From contig CAKOGP040002313.1 of the NCBI GenBank assembly GCA_933822405.4, positions 319,118 through 383,117 on the forward strand: a stretch of 64,000 nucleotides of DNA. Direction: 5' to 3'. The DNA comes from Cylindrotheca closterium. Lineage: Eukaryota > Bacillariophyta > Bacillariophyceae > Bacillariales > Bacillariaceae. The notes below the pieces were generated by a model, which saw nothing but the letters and a program-made list of their open reading frames with translations, ran no database searches and was not told the DNA's origin. Below, one piece after another: positions 11,182 to 22,300 of this stretch. The translations under genes and the position numbers were made by a program. Positions within the stretch are counted from its first letter, which is position 1. Every line of letters starts with the position of its first letter.

Positions 11182-11506
11182 CCATGGACGAAAATGCGAA
11201 ACTTGAGTAAGTGCAGTCGACTAGTCTGAATCGATTTTGCACAAACCAACGAAGTCAGTTGTCAGGCGGAAGCTGAAATTAGAGTGAATGTGTGAGTTGG
11301 ATTCTGCTCTATTTTTTCTACAGCGCAACGATATCGTTTGAGCATGTGTAGTCTCTTCAAACATATTATTCGAAGCGATGATAGGCATATAATCAAAAGT
11401 AAAGTTCAATGAAAATTTCTAATATGGATTTGTTCTATTCTTACTATAAAAACAACAGTTCGGTTTGTGTATGTGGTTCATGTGTATGTGCGTATGTGTA
11501 GCCCCT
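11182..11506. other. Intergenic: O-FucT-like 5' flank and 3' flank of the basic protein gene
   Basis: 325 bp without a gene. It holds a GT-rich tract (11464-11501, TGTGTATG-like units) just after the next gene's stop. No promoter element recognised. Confidence 0.4.
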
Positions 11507-12256
11507 TCAATCATATCGTACATATCGGTGGTAGGCCGAAGGATGATATCCATAGCGGTACTGTGGATGTGGTCTAGGTGGTGGTGGTGGGTGCGACATG
11601 CCCATGTAATAGTGAGGCACCCTTTGTGGTGGCATTGCGTAGCGTGCTTTTTCGTAGCGAATGTTGTTATAACTTTTGTAAAGAGGAACTTTCGCTGATA
11701 TTGGCACCCCATATGATCGCGCTGGCCTTTGTTGCTCCCGGGGCCGCATCTCAACGCGTTGTGGAGTGCGGACCTTCTTTTCGGAGGGGGGAGACTTTAG
11801 GGAAAGCATGGCAGCAATCGCTGCAGCTTCCTTGTCGGGTACAGGAGTGGCAGCTGATGAATCTGCTGATGTAATAGAAGTCACATCTGCCGTTTTCCTG
11901 GGTGGGGAAGAAACCGTGACAATCGTGTCTACAGGAGACTTGGATGGGCCCTTGTTTGCCTCTTCGAAAGATCTTTGAGATTCAAAAGAGACAACCTTGT
12001 AAATTGGCTGTTGCGTTGACGTTGGCAAAGCAGATTCGACCTCGCCATCAGTGGGCCGACGCATGCGAAAGGCACTAGAAGCGTGTTGAGTTGAAATTGG
12101 TTCCGCTTCTGACCGTGACATTTGTTCTCGTTGGATACGCTTTTGCTCCAACAATGCCTGGCGCTTTCTAGCCCGGCAGCGTTGTTGTCTCATTCTTGCT
12201 GCAGCCCGCTTTCGAGCAAGGCGTTCGTTAGGACTCAGTTGTGGCTTGGCTCCCAT
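11507..12256 (-). CDS. Small nuclear-type protein with a bZIP-like basic region lacking the invariant Asn
   Basis: 249 residues, single exon. The ATG at 12256 is used because the frame further upstream opens only with TTG. Residues about 8-36 are extremely basic: RLARKRAAARMRQQRCRARK, followed by RQALLEQKRIQRE. Spacing resembles a bZIP basic region, but alanine replaces the DNA-contacting asparagine and only a short heptad-like stretch follows. The remainder is low-complexity: Ser/Thr/Pro-rich, with an Arg/Pro/Tyr-rich tail (PPPPPRPHPQYRYGYHPSAY) typical of RNA-associated disordered regions. I do not recognise the family; a regulator of transcription or an RNA-binding protein are both possible. 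Confidence 0.6.
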   Translation of the reverse strand: MGAKPQLSPNERLARKRAAARMRQQRCRARKRQALLEQKRIQREQMSRSEAEPISTQHASSAFRMRRPTDGEVESALPTSTQQPIYKVVSFESQRSFEEANKGPSKSPVDTIVTVSSPPRKTADVTSITSADSSAATPVPDKEAAAIAAMLSLKSPPSEKKVRTPQRVEMRPREQQRPARSYGVPISAKVPLYKSYNNIRYEKARYAMPPQRVPHYYMGMSHPPPPPRPHPQYRYGYHPSAYHRYVRYD

Positions 12257-12841
12257 GCTGTGTTTTCTTGTGTTTTCTTGTGTTATGCTCGATTGTGACG
12301 GCAAGATTCAGAGAAGCAGTGTGAGTCCGATTGGAGTTTCCAATTTTTTTTGTTTTGTGGAATCGAGTTAACCTCTTTTTAACGCTACCATTGGATTTGC
12401 CCATGTACTTTGCGTGACTGCGACCGCACGCCTTAGCAATTAGGAGATCATTATGTGAAAAACTCCAATGCGGACTAGCGTTATGTGCGTTTCAAGTTCG
12501 CTGAAGGATCATTATAAAAAATCTTCGTTGATGGATGTTCGGAAATTCGCACTCGTGGTTTTTGCCTCGACTGAAGAAATGCGTGCGCAGTAACTAGTAC
12601 GTCTACGATGTTTCGTAATTTTTGGTACCAGTCACACCAGAAGCTCCACACTGTAACGCTCGTGCAGGCGCGGGCTGCCGTTGGCGGGATCGATCACATT
12701 TTTCGACTCATCCGAAGACAAAGCCCATTCACACGTCTGTGATGCTGATGACCGCAAAGAAAATGTCGCTGTCCGTGTGGGTGTTCTGTTTATTGTGGAC
12801 GATGTACACGTACCAGGTACCGACCAACATCCATCAGATTA
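12257..12841. other. Divergent promoter region with GGTACC elements
   Basis: 585 bp between the basic-region gene (-) and the DUF1995 gene (+). It contains a 10-bp direct repeat (TGTTTTCTTG twice, 12261-12280), GGTACC at 12624-12629, and GTACCAGGTACC at 12810-12821. A 92-codon open frame starting with TTG at 12622 has no protein-like features and was not called. Confidence 0.45.
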
Positions 12842-14614
12842 TTGATGCGTCACTCAGACTCAAACACTCCTTCTTCAACCAAGTCCAGTTCTACAGATAA
12901 AGTTCTACCTACAGATTGGACCATCAGTGAAATATCACAACAACGCAACATGGCTGCCTGCGTAACAGGGCTCTGTAGTTCGGGAGATGATCCTGAAAGA
13001 ATGCAACAATGTCGAATTCGAGGAAGAATACGGCGGCATAGGCAGACGGCATTTCATCTGAATATCTTGCTCGCAATGCTTCTTGTACTTGTATTTTTGG
13101 AGAATGATGTACTTGCTTATCAACACCGACATAATAGCCATGGTCGGCAGAGGCATTGCATGAATTCAAACAGATGGAATTTCAGAAAATCATTTGTGAG
13201 CAGAACAATGGTTTCTTCGGACCGAGACGAAAGCAAGGAAAACGATCAACTATCAAAGTTGGAACGAAAATTCAAACAGAGAATCTCCAGATTAGAGGAA
13301 ATAGTTGCCAAACAAGAAATCGAACTTCATCGGTTACGGAAAACCTGCCATGAGCTCAGTGAAACTGCAGAAGCCTTTGCAACTGTTGTCAAATTGCTAA
13401 AGGAATCTGGCATTAAAGACAAATCTGGCGCCAAAAAGGGAGACCAGAATGTTACACCAGAGAAAAAAAAATTACTGAGCCCAATAACCGGCACCTTCGT
13501 TGAATCGTACGATGAATCGGTAATTTTTGGAAGTGCTCCTTCATCTGTCATCGATGCTGCCGATGCAGCTGGTTCTGCTATATTGGCGGGGATGTTGGCT
13601 GGGAAAAAGAGAATGCTAGTAGATGTACGCGATGCGGAATTGAGCACTGATCTTGAGACTCTGGTACAATTTATCGAACTTGCGATTCTTCCAGTTGCAG
13701 CTGGTTTGGAAGGCTTGGAAAGCCAGAGAAATAGGGTCAAGATTGTATTTCCAAAAGTCTCTCAGCTTTTGGAGTATCGAAAGACGATGGCACTGGCAGC
13801 TCCTGAGGTTGTTGCATTGAGCACCCTTGGTTTTGATCCTGTCGAAGACTCGGATCAACTGGTTGTGATCGTGGCTCCAGCACCAGATGACGATGAAGGT
13901 ATAAAAGCGATGCAAGAGCTTTTGGCACAGAAAGAAAAAGATGGAAAAGAAACCATACAGCAAACAGTGGTGATTCTCAACTATCACATGTTCCCTGTTC
14001 CCTCTCTACCTGTAAAGTTTTTAACAGCCTACCATCTTCGGTTACTGCGGGTGCAGTTCATGTCTCGGGGGCTTGCTGATGAGCTCCAACAGAATCGTCA
14101 GAATGGCCCGGAACAGAAGGAAGATCTGGAAGAGGTTTCCAATGACAAATCACCAGACGATGTAGAAGCCTCAAAGAAAGAAGACGAAGAACTAGAAGCT
14201 GCCATGCAACACGCCCACGAAGTTGGGATGAATCAAGGTATCACTAGGGCAATGGTAATACGAGCGTACCCAAGGTGAGCACGACATATCTTTTGGATTT
14301 AATATGACTTTGTATGCGTCTAGTCATGACTAAAGTATTCCTTTATTGCAAGGCCGTGGCACTTGTTTGTTGACACATCGCCGGGCACAGATGCTGATTT
14401 TGAAGTGGCAGGGACTTTTGTGGAAGAGCCAACGATGGAAGAAATCAACTTTTCAATCGTTGAGTGCTTGGAGGGAAGTGAACGAGAGGATGAAATCGTA
14501 GCAAAGCAAATGCAAGAAGCACTAGATGAAGGTCAGTTGGATGCTGTTGAGGGGATGATTGATGATTTGGAAAAAGTCGAGGAGGATGACAATGATGAAA
14601 TGGAAACTGACTGA
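12842..14614 (+). CDS. DUF1995 protein, predicted plastid-targeted (LPA3-like family)
   Basis: DUF1995 proteins occur in plastids of plants and algae, including factors needed for photosystem II accumulation; a molecular activity is not established. Exons up to 14274 and 14353-14614 join in phase 2. From the first ATG (12842) the protein has 564 residues, but ATGs at 12950 and 13001 are in frame. The last is my preferred start, because it places a basic stretch (RIRGRIRRHRQ) and a hydrophobic core (ILLAMLLVLVFLENDVLA) right at the N-terminus as a signal peptide, ending LA|Y like a diatom plastid pre-sequence. A coiled coil follows (EIVAKQEIELHRLRKTCHEL). The DUF1995 core runs from about residue 245 with KRMLVDVRDAEL, VKIVFPKVSQ, TVVILNYHMFP and the closing RAYPRPWHLFVD, which the splice restores. 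Confidence 0.78.
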
Positions 14615-14977
14615 AGTGCAGGACAGCTGCTCTTGCCAGATAATTTGTGGAGTATTTATTGTAGTCGCACTCTACTGTAGAACGACGATGGTGTTAATTA
14701 ATAAGAACCAGCCAAGGACCAAGGTCATTTTTTTTATCGATAGAATTATGTTGCTGTGTCCAAATGACCTTCTGGACATACCGGTATATATATAAATGCC
14801 GGAAAAAATCAAATTCATTTGTTGGATACTGGGAAATTCTCGGAGTTTCGTAACTTGTGAAATCACTCTTCTCCTGTGGCAAACATCACGTCCTCATCAA
14901 CGAAAAAAAATTATTGTACGAGCACGATCTCATCCTCGACCTCGAAGCGTCAAAAAAGTTTCCGAAGTGAAGGTTCA
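14615..14977. other. Intergenic: DUF1995 3' flank and histidine kinase 5' flank
   Basis: 363 bp without a gene. An AT-rich stretch with TATATATA is at about 14783-14792. The open frame of the kinase reaches back to a GTG at 14876 but the first ATG is at 14978. Confidence 0.4.
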
Positions 14978-17890
14978 ATGGCAGGTGTTGGCGAAGGTGC
15001 AATAGTCGACCGGCTGCGGCGGTATGGCATCACCAAGATGGACAAGAAACGAACGGTTCCTCTTGAAAGACTCAGGAATGCACCTCTTCACGTTCGGACC
15101 CAAGTGGAGGATGTACATCGGTGGTTGTTCGTAGAAGGTGGTCACTATGAAGATATCGAGAGCTTGATGACAAATTATTGCCACTTTGTTCGCGACAACC
15201 TACAAATCCCATTGGACCGGTTATACTTTGGGGGTGTTGGTTTGCACCCAAAGCTTACTTCCTATTTGTGGAAATGGGAATTGGATTCCTTTGAACACCG
15301 CGAAATGCCGCAGGAGATCTTTGAGCGACGGAATGAGCTTTTCAGTCCTGATGAACCATTCTGTGTCCTCGAACAAGGCAGAGCAGAGTTTATTCGCATT
15401 CGATCGTCAGACAATTACATTCCGCCAGACACAGAAAAGTGGTTTCGGGCTGGCAACTACGCAGACTACTTCGCACTACCAGATATCCACCGCGGGGAAT
15501 TCGAAGGTGGCTTGGCTTGGAGTACGAAGCATCCAAAGGGGTTTGACGATGAATACGTTCAGTTCTTTGAACTGACACAGCCTGCGTTGAGTACAGTTAT
15601 TAGACTACATATGAATGCTCTTGTCATCAAAACACTAACGGAGAGAATGGAAAGAGAGATTGAAGAACGGACAAGTCAGCTTGCAACGGCAAACAGGGAG
15701 CTGGAAAAAGCGAGCGAAGAGATTTCAAGGAACGCAGCAAAACAGCTGGAACATTTTGCATGTATGTCACATGAAATTCGAACTCCGCTAAACTGTATTG
15801 TCGGTTTTTCATCACTTATGTTGGAAAAAAGTGATCAAATGACAGCGGAGAATGAGGAGTCGATCAGGATGATTCATGAAAATGGCAATCTTCTGAAGTG
15901 CGTTGTGGATGATGTACTAGACTACGCGAAATTGGAGAGTGGTTGCTTCATGGTAAACGTACAGCCTTGTGAGCTGCATCCCACGATAAGCAGTGTTGTC
16001 ACGTCAATTGCACAAAAAGCAAAGAAGCGGAATGTCACGGTTCGAACGGATTATTCAGCTGAGCTTTCTGGTATCATGGAGACTGACAATCGAAGATTGC
16101 AGCAAGTTCTTTTCAATTTGCTCGGAAACGCTGAGAAGTTCAGCAAAGATGGTGGAGTCATTGACTTTTCTGTCAGCTTGGTGGGTTATGATGAATGGCG
16201 GTATGAAATTGAAAGGAATGAGCAAATGTTGTGCTACGGTGAGAAATTTGACAATAAAGAGAAGCTGAGAGTCATCTCCTTTTCCGTAAAAGACTACGGG
16301 AAAGGAATCGATAAAAAAGATTTCGAAACCGTCTTCGAACCGTTCTCCCAAGCGAGCAAAGAAACGCAATCCATCTATGGTGGAACAGGCTTGGGGTTGT
16401 CCATAACGTCGAAATTGGTAAAGAAGCTTGGAGGATTCATTTCGCTTGACTCGGAGCCCGGGAAGTTCACGGAGTTTTGCGTCTATTTTCCATTTCGAGG
16501 GGGTGCTGTAGACGTCGCTGGATTGAGCAAAGAATTTACAGATACTACAGTTGTCCTCGTTGCAAAACACTTGGGCATTCCAATTTCGGGCTCGAATGAA
16601 AACGATTCTGTGTCCATCAGTTTTGAAGTTGCCCGAACATATGGGTTGGATATGTTGCGTTGTCTAGATTGGGATGATCTCGATGCAAAGTTATCAGAAT
16701 CAGTCAGTCTGCGAAGTTACGTTGCCATAATTGCCGATTCATCTGATGTTGACTATAGCAAGTACACGAAAGCTGAGTCGAAAATTGGCAGCTCTCGTTG
16801 TGCGCTATTTACTTGTGGAAATACCAATCATACCGAAATGTATGGTGGATTTCATTTGGGCTTTATGTCTGCGAGCTTCCCCGTGACAGTTTTGCAAAGA
16901 ATCTGGAGTCAAATGCTCCTCAAGAAAGATAACACCAAACCAAGGCTGAAATTGCAAGACAGTGAATCCCCTTCATCTGTGGTAGAAAAGAAAGAGCGTC
17001 TCCTGACGAGAAAAGATTTTCAACGTCTTCAAATCTTGTATGCGGATGACAATGGAATCAACTGTAAATTGCTTCACAAGATGATATCAAATCTCGGAGT
17101 TACCAATATTGACCTAGTTAATGATGGGACAAAAGCGGTTGAGTACGCCGAATGTACCTCTTATGATGTGATCTTCCTCGACATGGAAATGCGAGTAATG
17201 GGAGGTATCGAAGCGTGCCAGAGGATAACTGAGTTCGATCCTGCGGCGAATATCGTCTTTGTCACTGCGCACGTGTCTGAGAAGTACTTTAAGCTGGCAA
17301 AAGACGCAGGAGCCAAAGACTACATCACAAAACCGTTCGACTTAAAGATGATTAGAAATGTTTTGAAGAAAAGCATATACCGAGACTGCATGGACACATC
17401 GATGCCACTTGCAACTAAACAGATTGAGACCAGTCGAAAGGCTACATCATTTTCGAGGGCTCAATCTATGCCTTTAGGTTTGGCCTTGTTGAGCTCGGAA
17501 CTCAAACCATTGGCGAGCGACCTTAAGGTGCTATATGCAGATGATAATATGATCAATCAGAAAGTCCTGCGAAAAGTTCTGCAAAGGTTGGGGGTTGAAA
17601 ATGTTGACTTGGTCGACAATGGTCAAAAAGCTGTGGAGAAAGCGAACGAGAATAGATATGATATCATCTTCATGGATTTACAAATGCCAGTGATGGATGG
17701 TTTGGAAGCAAGTAAGCACATTCTTGAAGAGGATCCAGCAGCTGTTATCATTGTGGTTACAGCACATGCACTTCACAATTTCATCGAAACAGCAGCCTTC
17801 ACTGGCTGTTCCGATTTCATTTCAAAGCCGGTGAACCTGAAGAAGATCCAATCTGTCCTTGAACCGTACACAATATTTGATGCCTCATAG
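14978..17890 (+). CDS. Hybrid histidine kinase with cyclase-type N-terminal sensor module and two receiver domains
   Basis: Predicted phosphorelay sensor, cytosolic (no signal peptide or membrane segment). 970 residues, one exon, ATG at 14978. Residues about 40-220 form a sensor-like region: VHRWLFVEGG, then GGVGLHPKLTSYLWKW, GNYADYFALPD and LAWSTKHPKGFDDEYVQFF. These match in order the module that precedes the catalytic domain of many bacterial class III adenylate cyclases (LHP..., ATDYLALP, WATDRPGGFSD). A coiled linker leads to the H-box MSHEIRTPLN (about residue 263), then the N-box (LLGNAEKFS), G1 (DYGKGID), F (FEPFSQ) and G2 (GGTGLGLSI). Two complete receivers follow: YADDN, IFLDMEM, VTAH, ITKPF (about 685-800) and YADDN, IFMDLQMPVMDG, VTAH, ISKPV (about 848-963). 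All catalytic and phospho-acceptor residues are present. Confidence 0.88.
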   Translation: MAGVGEGAIVDRLRRYGITKMDKKRTVPLERLRNAPLHVRTQVEDVHRWLFVEGGHYEDIESLMTNYCHFVRDNLQIPLDRLYFGGVGLHPKLTSYLWKWELDSFEHREMPQEIFERRNELFSPDEPFCVLEQGRAEFIRIRSSDNYIPPDTEKWFRAGNYADYFALPDIHRGEFEGGLAWSTKHPKGFDDEYVQFFELTQPALSTVIRLHMNALVIKTLTERMEREIEERTSQLATANRELEKASEEISRNAAKQLEHFACMSHEIRTPLNCIVGFSSLMLEKSDQMTAENEESIRMIHENGNLLKCVVDDVLDYAKLESGCFMVNVQPCELHPTISSVVTSIAQKAKKRNVTVRTDYSAELSGIMETDNRRLQQVLFNLLGNAEKFSKDGGVIDFSVSLVGYDEWRYEIERNEQMLCYGEKFDNKEKLRVISFSVKDYGKGIDKKDFETVFEPFSQASKETQSIYGGTGLGLSITSKLVKKLGGFISLDSEPGKFTEFCVYFPFRGGAVDVAGLSKEFTDTTVVLVAKHLGIPISGSNENDSVSISFEVARTYGLDMLRCLDWDDLDAKLSESVSLRSYVAIIADSSDVDYSKYTKAESKIGSSRCALFTCGNTNHTEMYGGFHLGFMSASFPVTVLQRIWSQMLLKKDNTKPRLKLQDSESPSSVVEKKERLLTRKDFQRLQILYADDNGINCKLLHKMISNLGVTNIDLVNDGTKAVEYAECTSYDVIFLDMEMRVMGGIEACQRITEFDPAANIVFVTAHVSEKYFKLAKDAGAKDYITKPFDLKMIRNVLKKSIYRDCMDTSMPLATKQIETSRKATSFSRAQSMPLGLALLSSELKPLASDLKVLYADDNMINQKVLRKVLQRLGVENVDLVDNGQKAVEKANENRYDIIFMDLQMPVMDGLEASKHILEEDPAAVIIVVTAHALHNFIETAAFTGCSDFISKPVNLKKIQSVLEPYTIFDAS

Positions 17891-17957
17891 ACTATTACTC
17901 CTCGGATACACAATGAAACAATAACAGGTATATTAGGAATTATGTATATTATTAGTA

Positions 17958-18827
17958 TTACTTGATCATTGTCATGAAATGATTTGGACGGACAAAGTGG
18001 TTCTGGTCAAACGGGTCTTCATATTGAACGCGACTTGCAAAAGGGTTCTCTTCGTAGTGTACATCTAAGTGATAAGATTGTTTCAATAGAGCTGTATCTC
18101 GGTCACTGTCCTTTTCAGAATGTGCTGTCAGAAGCACTGGTCGACCTGAGCGAAGAATGCGATCCAGAGTTGGTTTCCAGCCATGTTTAAGCTTATCGTG
18201 GCCTATGCCAGGATTCATCAAAACGTAGGTATCCCACGTCTCTGATTCATCTAGATCATGCAAAAAACCCTTGTAATGCCAGTGCAGTTTGGTTGTGGAA
18301 GAATTCCAGGATATCTCGGTGTCTGGTGTACGCGGGCAAATATCCGGACCCACAAAATCCGTCATCAAGTCAACATTTTTTGTCTCGTTATTAGGCAAGG
18401 ACGAGGAAAAGATGAGAAATTCTTTCCAATATTCATTTGGCAGTGTAGCTTCAGCTCGGGCTCCAACACAACATAGTCGGATGGGTGCATCCAGCTCGTG
18501 GAGGGCCCGATTGTAGAATGATGCGATCGTCAGTGGCGTCGAAAGGACATGAGAGATCAAAGATAGAGCATTCTCGCGTCCATCATTTTTCGAAGGTAGG
18601 CGCCATTCTCGGAATTTCAAATAATCTTCAATAGAATAGATCGGAGATTGATCATTCACATCGGCAGGAACATTCCATCCTGGCGGTTGCAATGATTGCT
18701 GAGCAGTTTCAGGGTTTGTTTCCGCCCATTGGAGGCTCGAATCTCTGTAGTAGCGCCTACGACCACCAAGGATTCGTCTCAGGTGTGGCGTAGAGCTTCT
18801 GGATGCAGGCCAAGCAACAAGCTTCAT
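17958..18827 (-). CDS. MSS51 C-terminal-domain protein, probably mitochondrial, without a MYND finger
   Basis: 289 residues, single exon; ATG at 18827 (upstream frame opens only with TTG). The first 35 residues are basic and hydroxylated with almost no acids (KLVAWPASRSSTPHLRRILG then GRRRYYR), as in a mitochondrial presequence. The rest fits the domain found at the C-terminus of MYND-type proteins such as yeast Mss51: LSTPLTIASFYNRAL, IRLCCVGARAEAT, the DFVGPDICP strand, then YVLMNPGIGHDKLKHGW, the TAHSEKDSDRD motif and an NPF.S ending. No zinc-finger cysteine pattern is present anywhere, so the domain stands alone. Function is unknown; a COX1 translation role as for Mss51 should not be assumed. 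Confidence 0.7.
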   Translation of the reverse strand: MKLVAWPASRSSTPHLRRILGGRRRYYRDSSLQWAETNPETAQQSLQPPGWNVPADVNDQSPIYSIEDYLKFREWRLPSKNDGRENALSLISHVLSTPLTIASFYNRALHELDAPIRLCCVGARAEATLPNEYWKEFLIFSSSLPNNETKNVDLMTDFVGPDICPRTPDTEISWNSSTTKLHWHYKGFLHDLDESETWDTYVLMNPGIGHDKLKHGWKPTLDRILRSGRPVLLTAHSEKDSDRDTALLKQSYHLDVHYEENPFASRVQYEDPFDQNHFVRPNHFMTMIK

Positions 18828-19349
18828 CAAAGATGATTTGACGGCATCCAAAACAGATCATCAAAAGACGGTATGATATGAACGTTGGACTTGGTGTCAT
18901 CAACGACATCGTTGAGACGGTCACGCAGGTGTCTGATCTTCTTTCTTCTCGGTACGCTTAAACTCGTTTTCTCGTAGCTACAGTACTGTACTGTAGATTT
19001 CTACCGCACAGAACTCGAACTCAACGTCATTTTGAAAATTGAAGCTCGCGGGAAAATGGTTTAGCGCGCTTTTCGTTTTGATACCTGTCATTTTTCCCAA
19101 AACACTTCTGACTTTTTGGAATTATGGTTCCTGTCGGTGACAGATGCAGGTTACATAACATTTATATCGGATTCATTTCCAGTGCGAAACACTTTCACTG
19201 TGTCTTAGGACACTCCAGATCTAATCGCAATAAATAGATAAAAGATTTAGGTCATCGTAAAATAACGCGAAAAATACGGCTAAAGCCGATTTTTTCGGAA
19301 AAGCGCGACTAGGTTTCATTGATGCAGCCCATTCGTTCATGCAACCGGC
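18828..19349. other. Divergent promoter region with a 19-nt palindrome
   Basis: 522 bp head-to-head between the MSS51-domain gene and the LRR gene. It contains CTACAGTACTGTACTGTAG (18978-18996), two 9-nt arms in perfect inverted repeat around a single T, 151 bp from the MSS51-domain start. AT-rich sequence with several CGCG and GCGCGC tetramer/hexamer sites follows. No gene seen. Confidence 0.5.
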
Positions 19350-22300
19350 ATGCATGAAGTTCTGTATAGTAGACAGCAACAGAGCAAGTCAAATTTAAAC
19401 GAATCCATCGCCATGGGCTTGCAGGAGGGAGACTCGAATCTTGCAGATGAGCTAGTTGCTCTCAAACAAGCAATGGAAGATTTGAAAACAAAAAATGAAA
19501 AACTGGAGGAGAAAACTTCAAATCTCGAATCAAGGCTAGAGAAGAAAACACCGCAAACGAGTTCGGAGGGAATCAGCCGAACCATACTTCCCAGTGGGCA
19601 ACTACTTGGATCGTCATCTCTTGATATCAACAGTACATTCCCTGAACAAAGCCAAAGAGAACAAATGCCTTGTGAAATTGAAATGATCCAATCGAACTGC
19701 GATGTCTACTCTTTCTTGTATTGCGCACCTTTCGCTAGCTTTTCTATGGTGCTCGGGTCGATGGTGGTATGTCTTCAGTTTAGTCTGTTCCTACTTTTCT
19801 TGGCCGACCTGCTCGACACACAGAGCCTCCCTCCAGATGTTGGAATTCTTGTCCGTTGTACGCAATTCATCTGCGTCTTGGTTTGCTTCTTGGCCCAAAC
19901 TGATATTCGCAATTCGCTCCGGGCACTCCTTTATTGTGAGGCTACTGGGGTGCTTCGAAAGAGATTTGTTGGATTCTCGATGGGAAAATTCTTTCTTTCA
20001 AATCTTGTCATGCTCGTACAAGGATTGCTCTCGATCACGGTTGTCACCGCTCTGATCGTATATTCTGACAACGTATTCGACTTGCTTCTAAACTTCACGG
20101 CAGTTATCTTTGTTTCGGAGCTCGATGAACTCACTTTCCAAATGGCCGTGCTTGGATACGCAGGCTCCCCGACAGAGAAGTTGGCAAAACGGATCCAGCG
20201 AACTCAGTTTCCACAATCTAATGTGAAAGGTTGCAGGAAGTATCTCCACATCTATATATTCCTTGCCCTCCTGCTAGGTAAGTTCCTTGTTTCTGATTTG
20301 GCTTTTTTTTTATAGCTGCGACAGATTTTAATCGGAATGCATTTCCAGGTGGATACGGGTTTCTGTTTTCCATTCTCCACCTCCAGCGTAGCGACGAGCT
20401 ACTTCCTCAATACTTGAAGGTTGAATTCGGGGGTAAGTGAGGCAAATGACAAATATTTTCACTAGCTGTGCTGCATGCCCTGACATGGTGAACGTGAAAT
20501 GTCACAGACAACGTAGATCCTACTCTGGGTCTATATTCGGGATGCTATAGGATCGTGAAGACTAGCACATTGGGCAGAGTTTCATACATGCAAACGGAAC
20601 CCCAGAGAGGTCAAGGTCGATTCCAGTATTGTAAAGACGGTGATACTCGAAGTTGGATCTTCGCACCAGGTGATTTTGAGAATGCTTGCTTGGATCCATA
20701 CCTCCGATCCTCCGAGGAGCGAGCAACGAGCTTTGATCTACTGGATGCAAAGGGCGATCAATGGTTGTTGCGCGATGGTACTCCTATTTCCAAGTTTCAA
20801 TTGGTTGAGGTGAACCCGAATCGATTCGAGAGTGAATGTGGGGATATTTGGAATCGTCAAGGCAAGAAAGAGAACCCATGCCCAAGCCTCACCATGGATG
20901 CTAGTCTTACAGGTTTTGTGGACAACTATGACTGGTCAAAGAACTTTGATATTTTGACAGATAAAGATCAATTCGTCACATACTATCAGCATCCTGTTTT
21001 CATTGGACAATTTTCAGAGTCGGAAGGTTACGAGGTTATCTTTTTCACAGGCCGGCGATGGGTTCTTACCAGTGCATTGCGTTTGTTGGCAAATGCCACA
21101 GCATCTCTGTCTGATTTTATTACCCGGTTTCGATCCAATGAGCTTTGGCTGCTTTCTCCTTCTGCAACAAAGACAAGACCATTTGCATTTGTAAGTGAAG
21201 CAGTTGCACAAGCTACAGATCGGGGTACTCCTTTGGGTCTTCGCTGGTACACTGCTCAATATGCTGAAGGTGTTGATTTTGCGATTGCTGATATTGGCCG
21301 TCCGAGTGATGCACTACTGCGTTGTGGAAACTGTGATGCTGATACGAATCCTTGTCGATACGAGGGCATTTGCACAAATGGTAGCTGTGAATGCTTGCAT
21401 GGAGCCAACGGAACGCTGTGTGACATCAAACCTCTGGGAAACGGTGTTTGTAATCTGTACTTCAACAAGGATGTGGAGAATTATGACGGCGGCGACTGCT
21501 GCGCGGCGACATGCCAGGGAAGAAAATGCGATCTGGTGATAGACACAGAATTTGCGTTTGGACACACCCTACCGAAAGCGGGAACGAGTTTTCCCAACTG
21601 CATCGATCCTACCCTAAATCCGCTGAAAATTGAACTGAACTCGACAATTGAGGACGTTGACGGGATCTTTGACTTCTATACCCTTAAGGTAGAATGTCAA
21701 GATGGAAGGGAGCTGCCATTAAACGTTTTCCTCGATCCCAACCCTCAGCTATCAGAGTTTCCATCACAGGCGATCAAAATTTCAGACACTCTAACACCTT
21801 GCGCATTGTCTTTTTCTGGTATCCAACTTTGGTCCAAACTGTCAATCACATTCCAAATACTTGATGACTTTTTTGATGACGAAAAAGTTGTTGTGATGAG
21901 AAAGGAAAGTGTCACAGCCGATGATATATTTGAGATGCCTATTGTATACAATAGGTGTCTCAAATCGGCACTAAAGGGTGCGATAGATCCTACTGAACTT
22001 TATACTCGTTCGTATCGAGATAACGCCACTGCTTGGCTTCATCAAGAGCTATCTGGAACTGTGGATTGTGCAAGGGATGCTAATGATGAAAGACTAGTCG
22101 AGAGATACGCCTTGGTAGCCATGAGCTATGCTGAATTATCGCCACAACGATGGATTTCGCCTCGAGATCATTGCTTCTGGTCTAGTAGAGTGACATGCAA
22201 GGGTGACAGAATATCGTCCTTGGCATACGGTAAGTGTTATCCCAATGACATCTCAGCATTTCGTGAACATCACTAATGCTGTTGGTATGCCTACGATGGC

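Noticed and set aside
12622..12900. 92-codon open frame before the DUF1995 gene
   Set aside because: Begins with TTG, overlaps the DUF1995 start region, and shows no conserved pattern.
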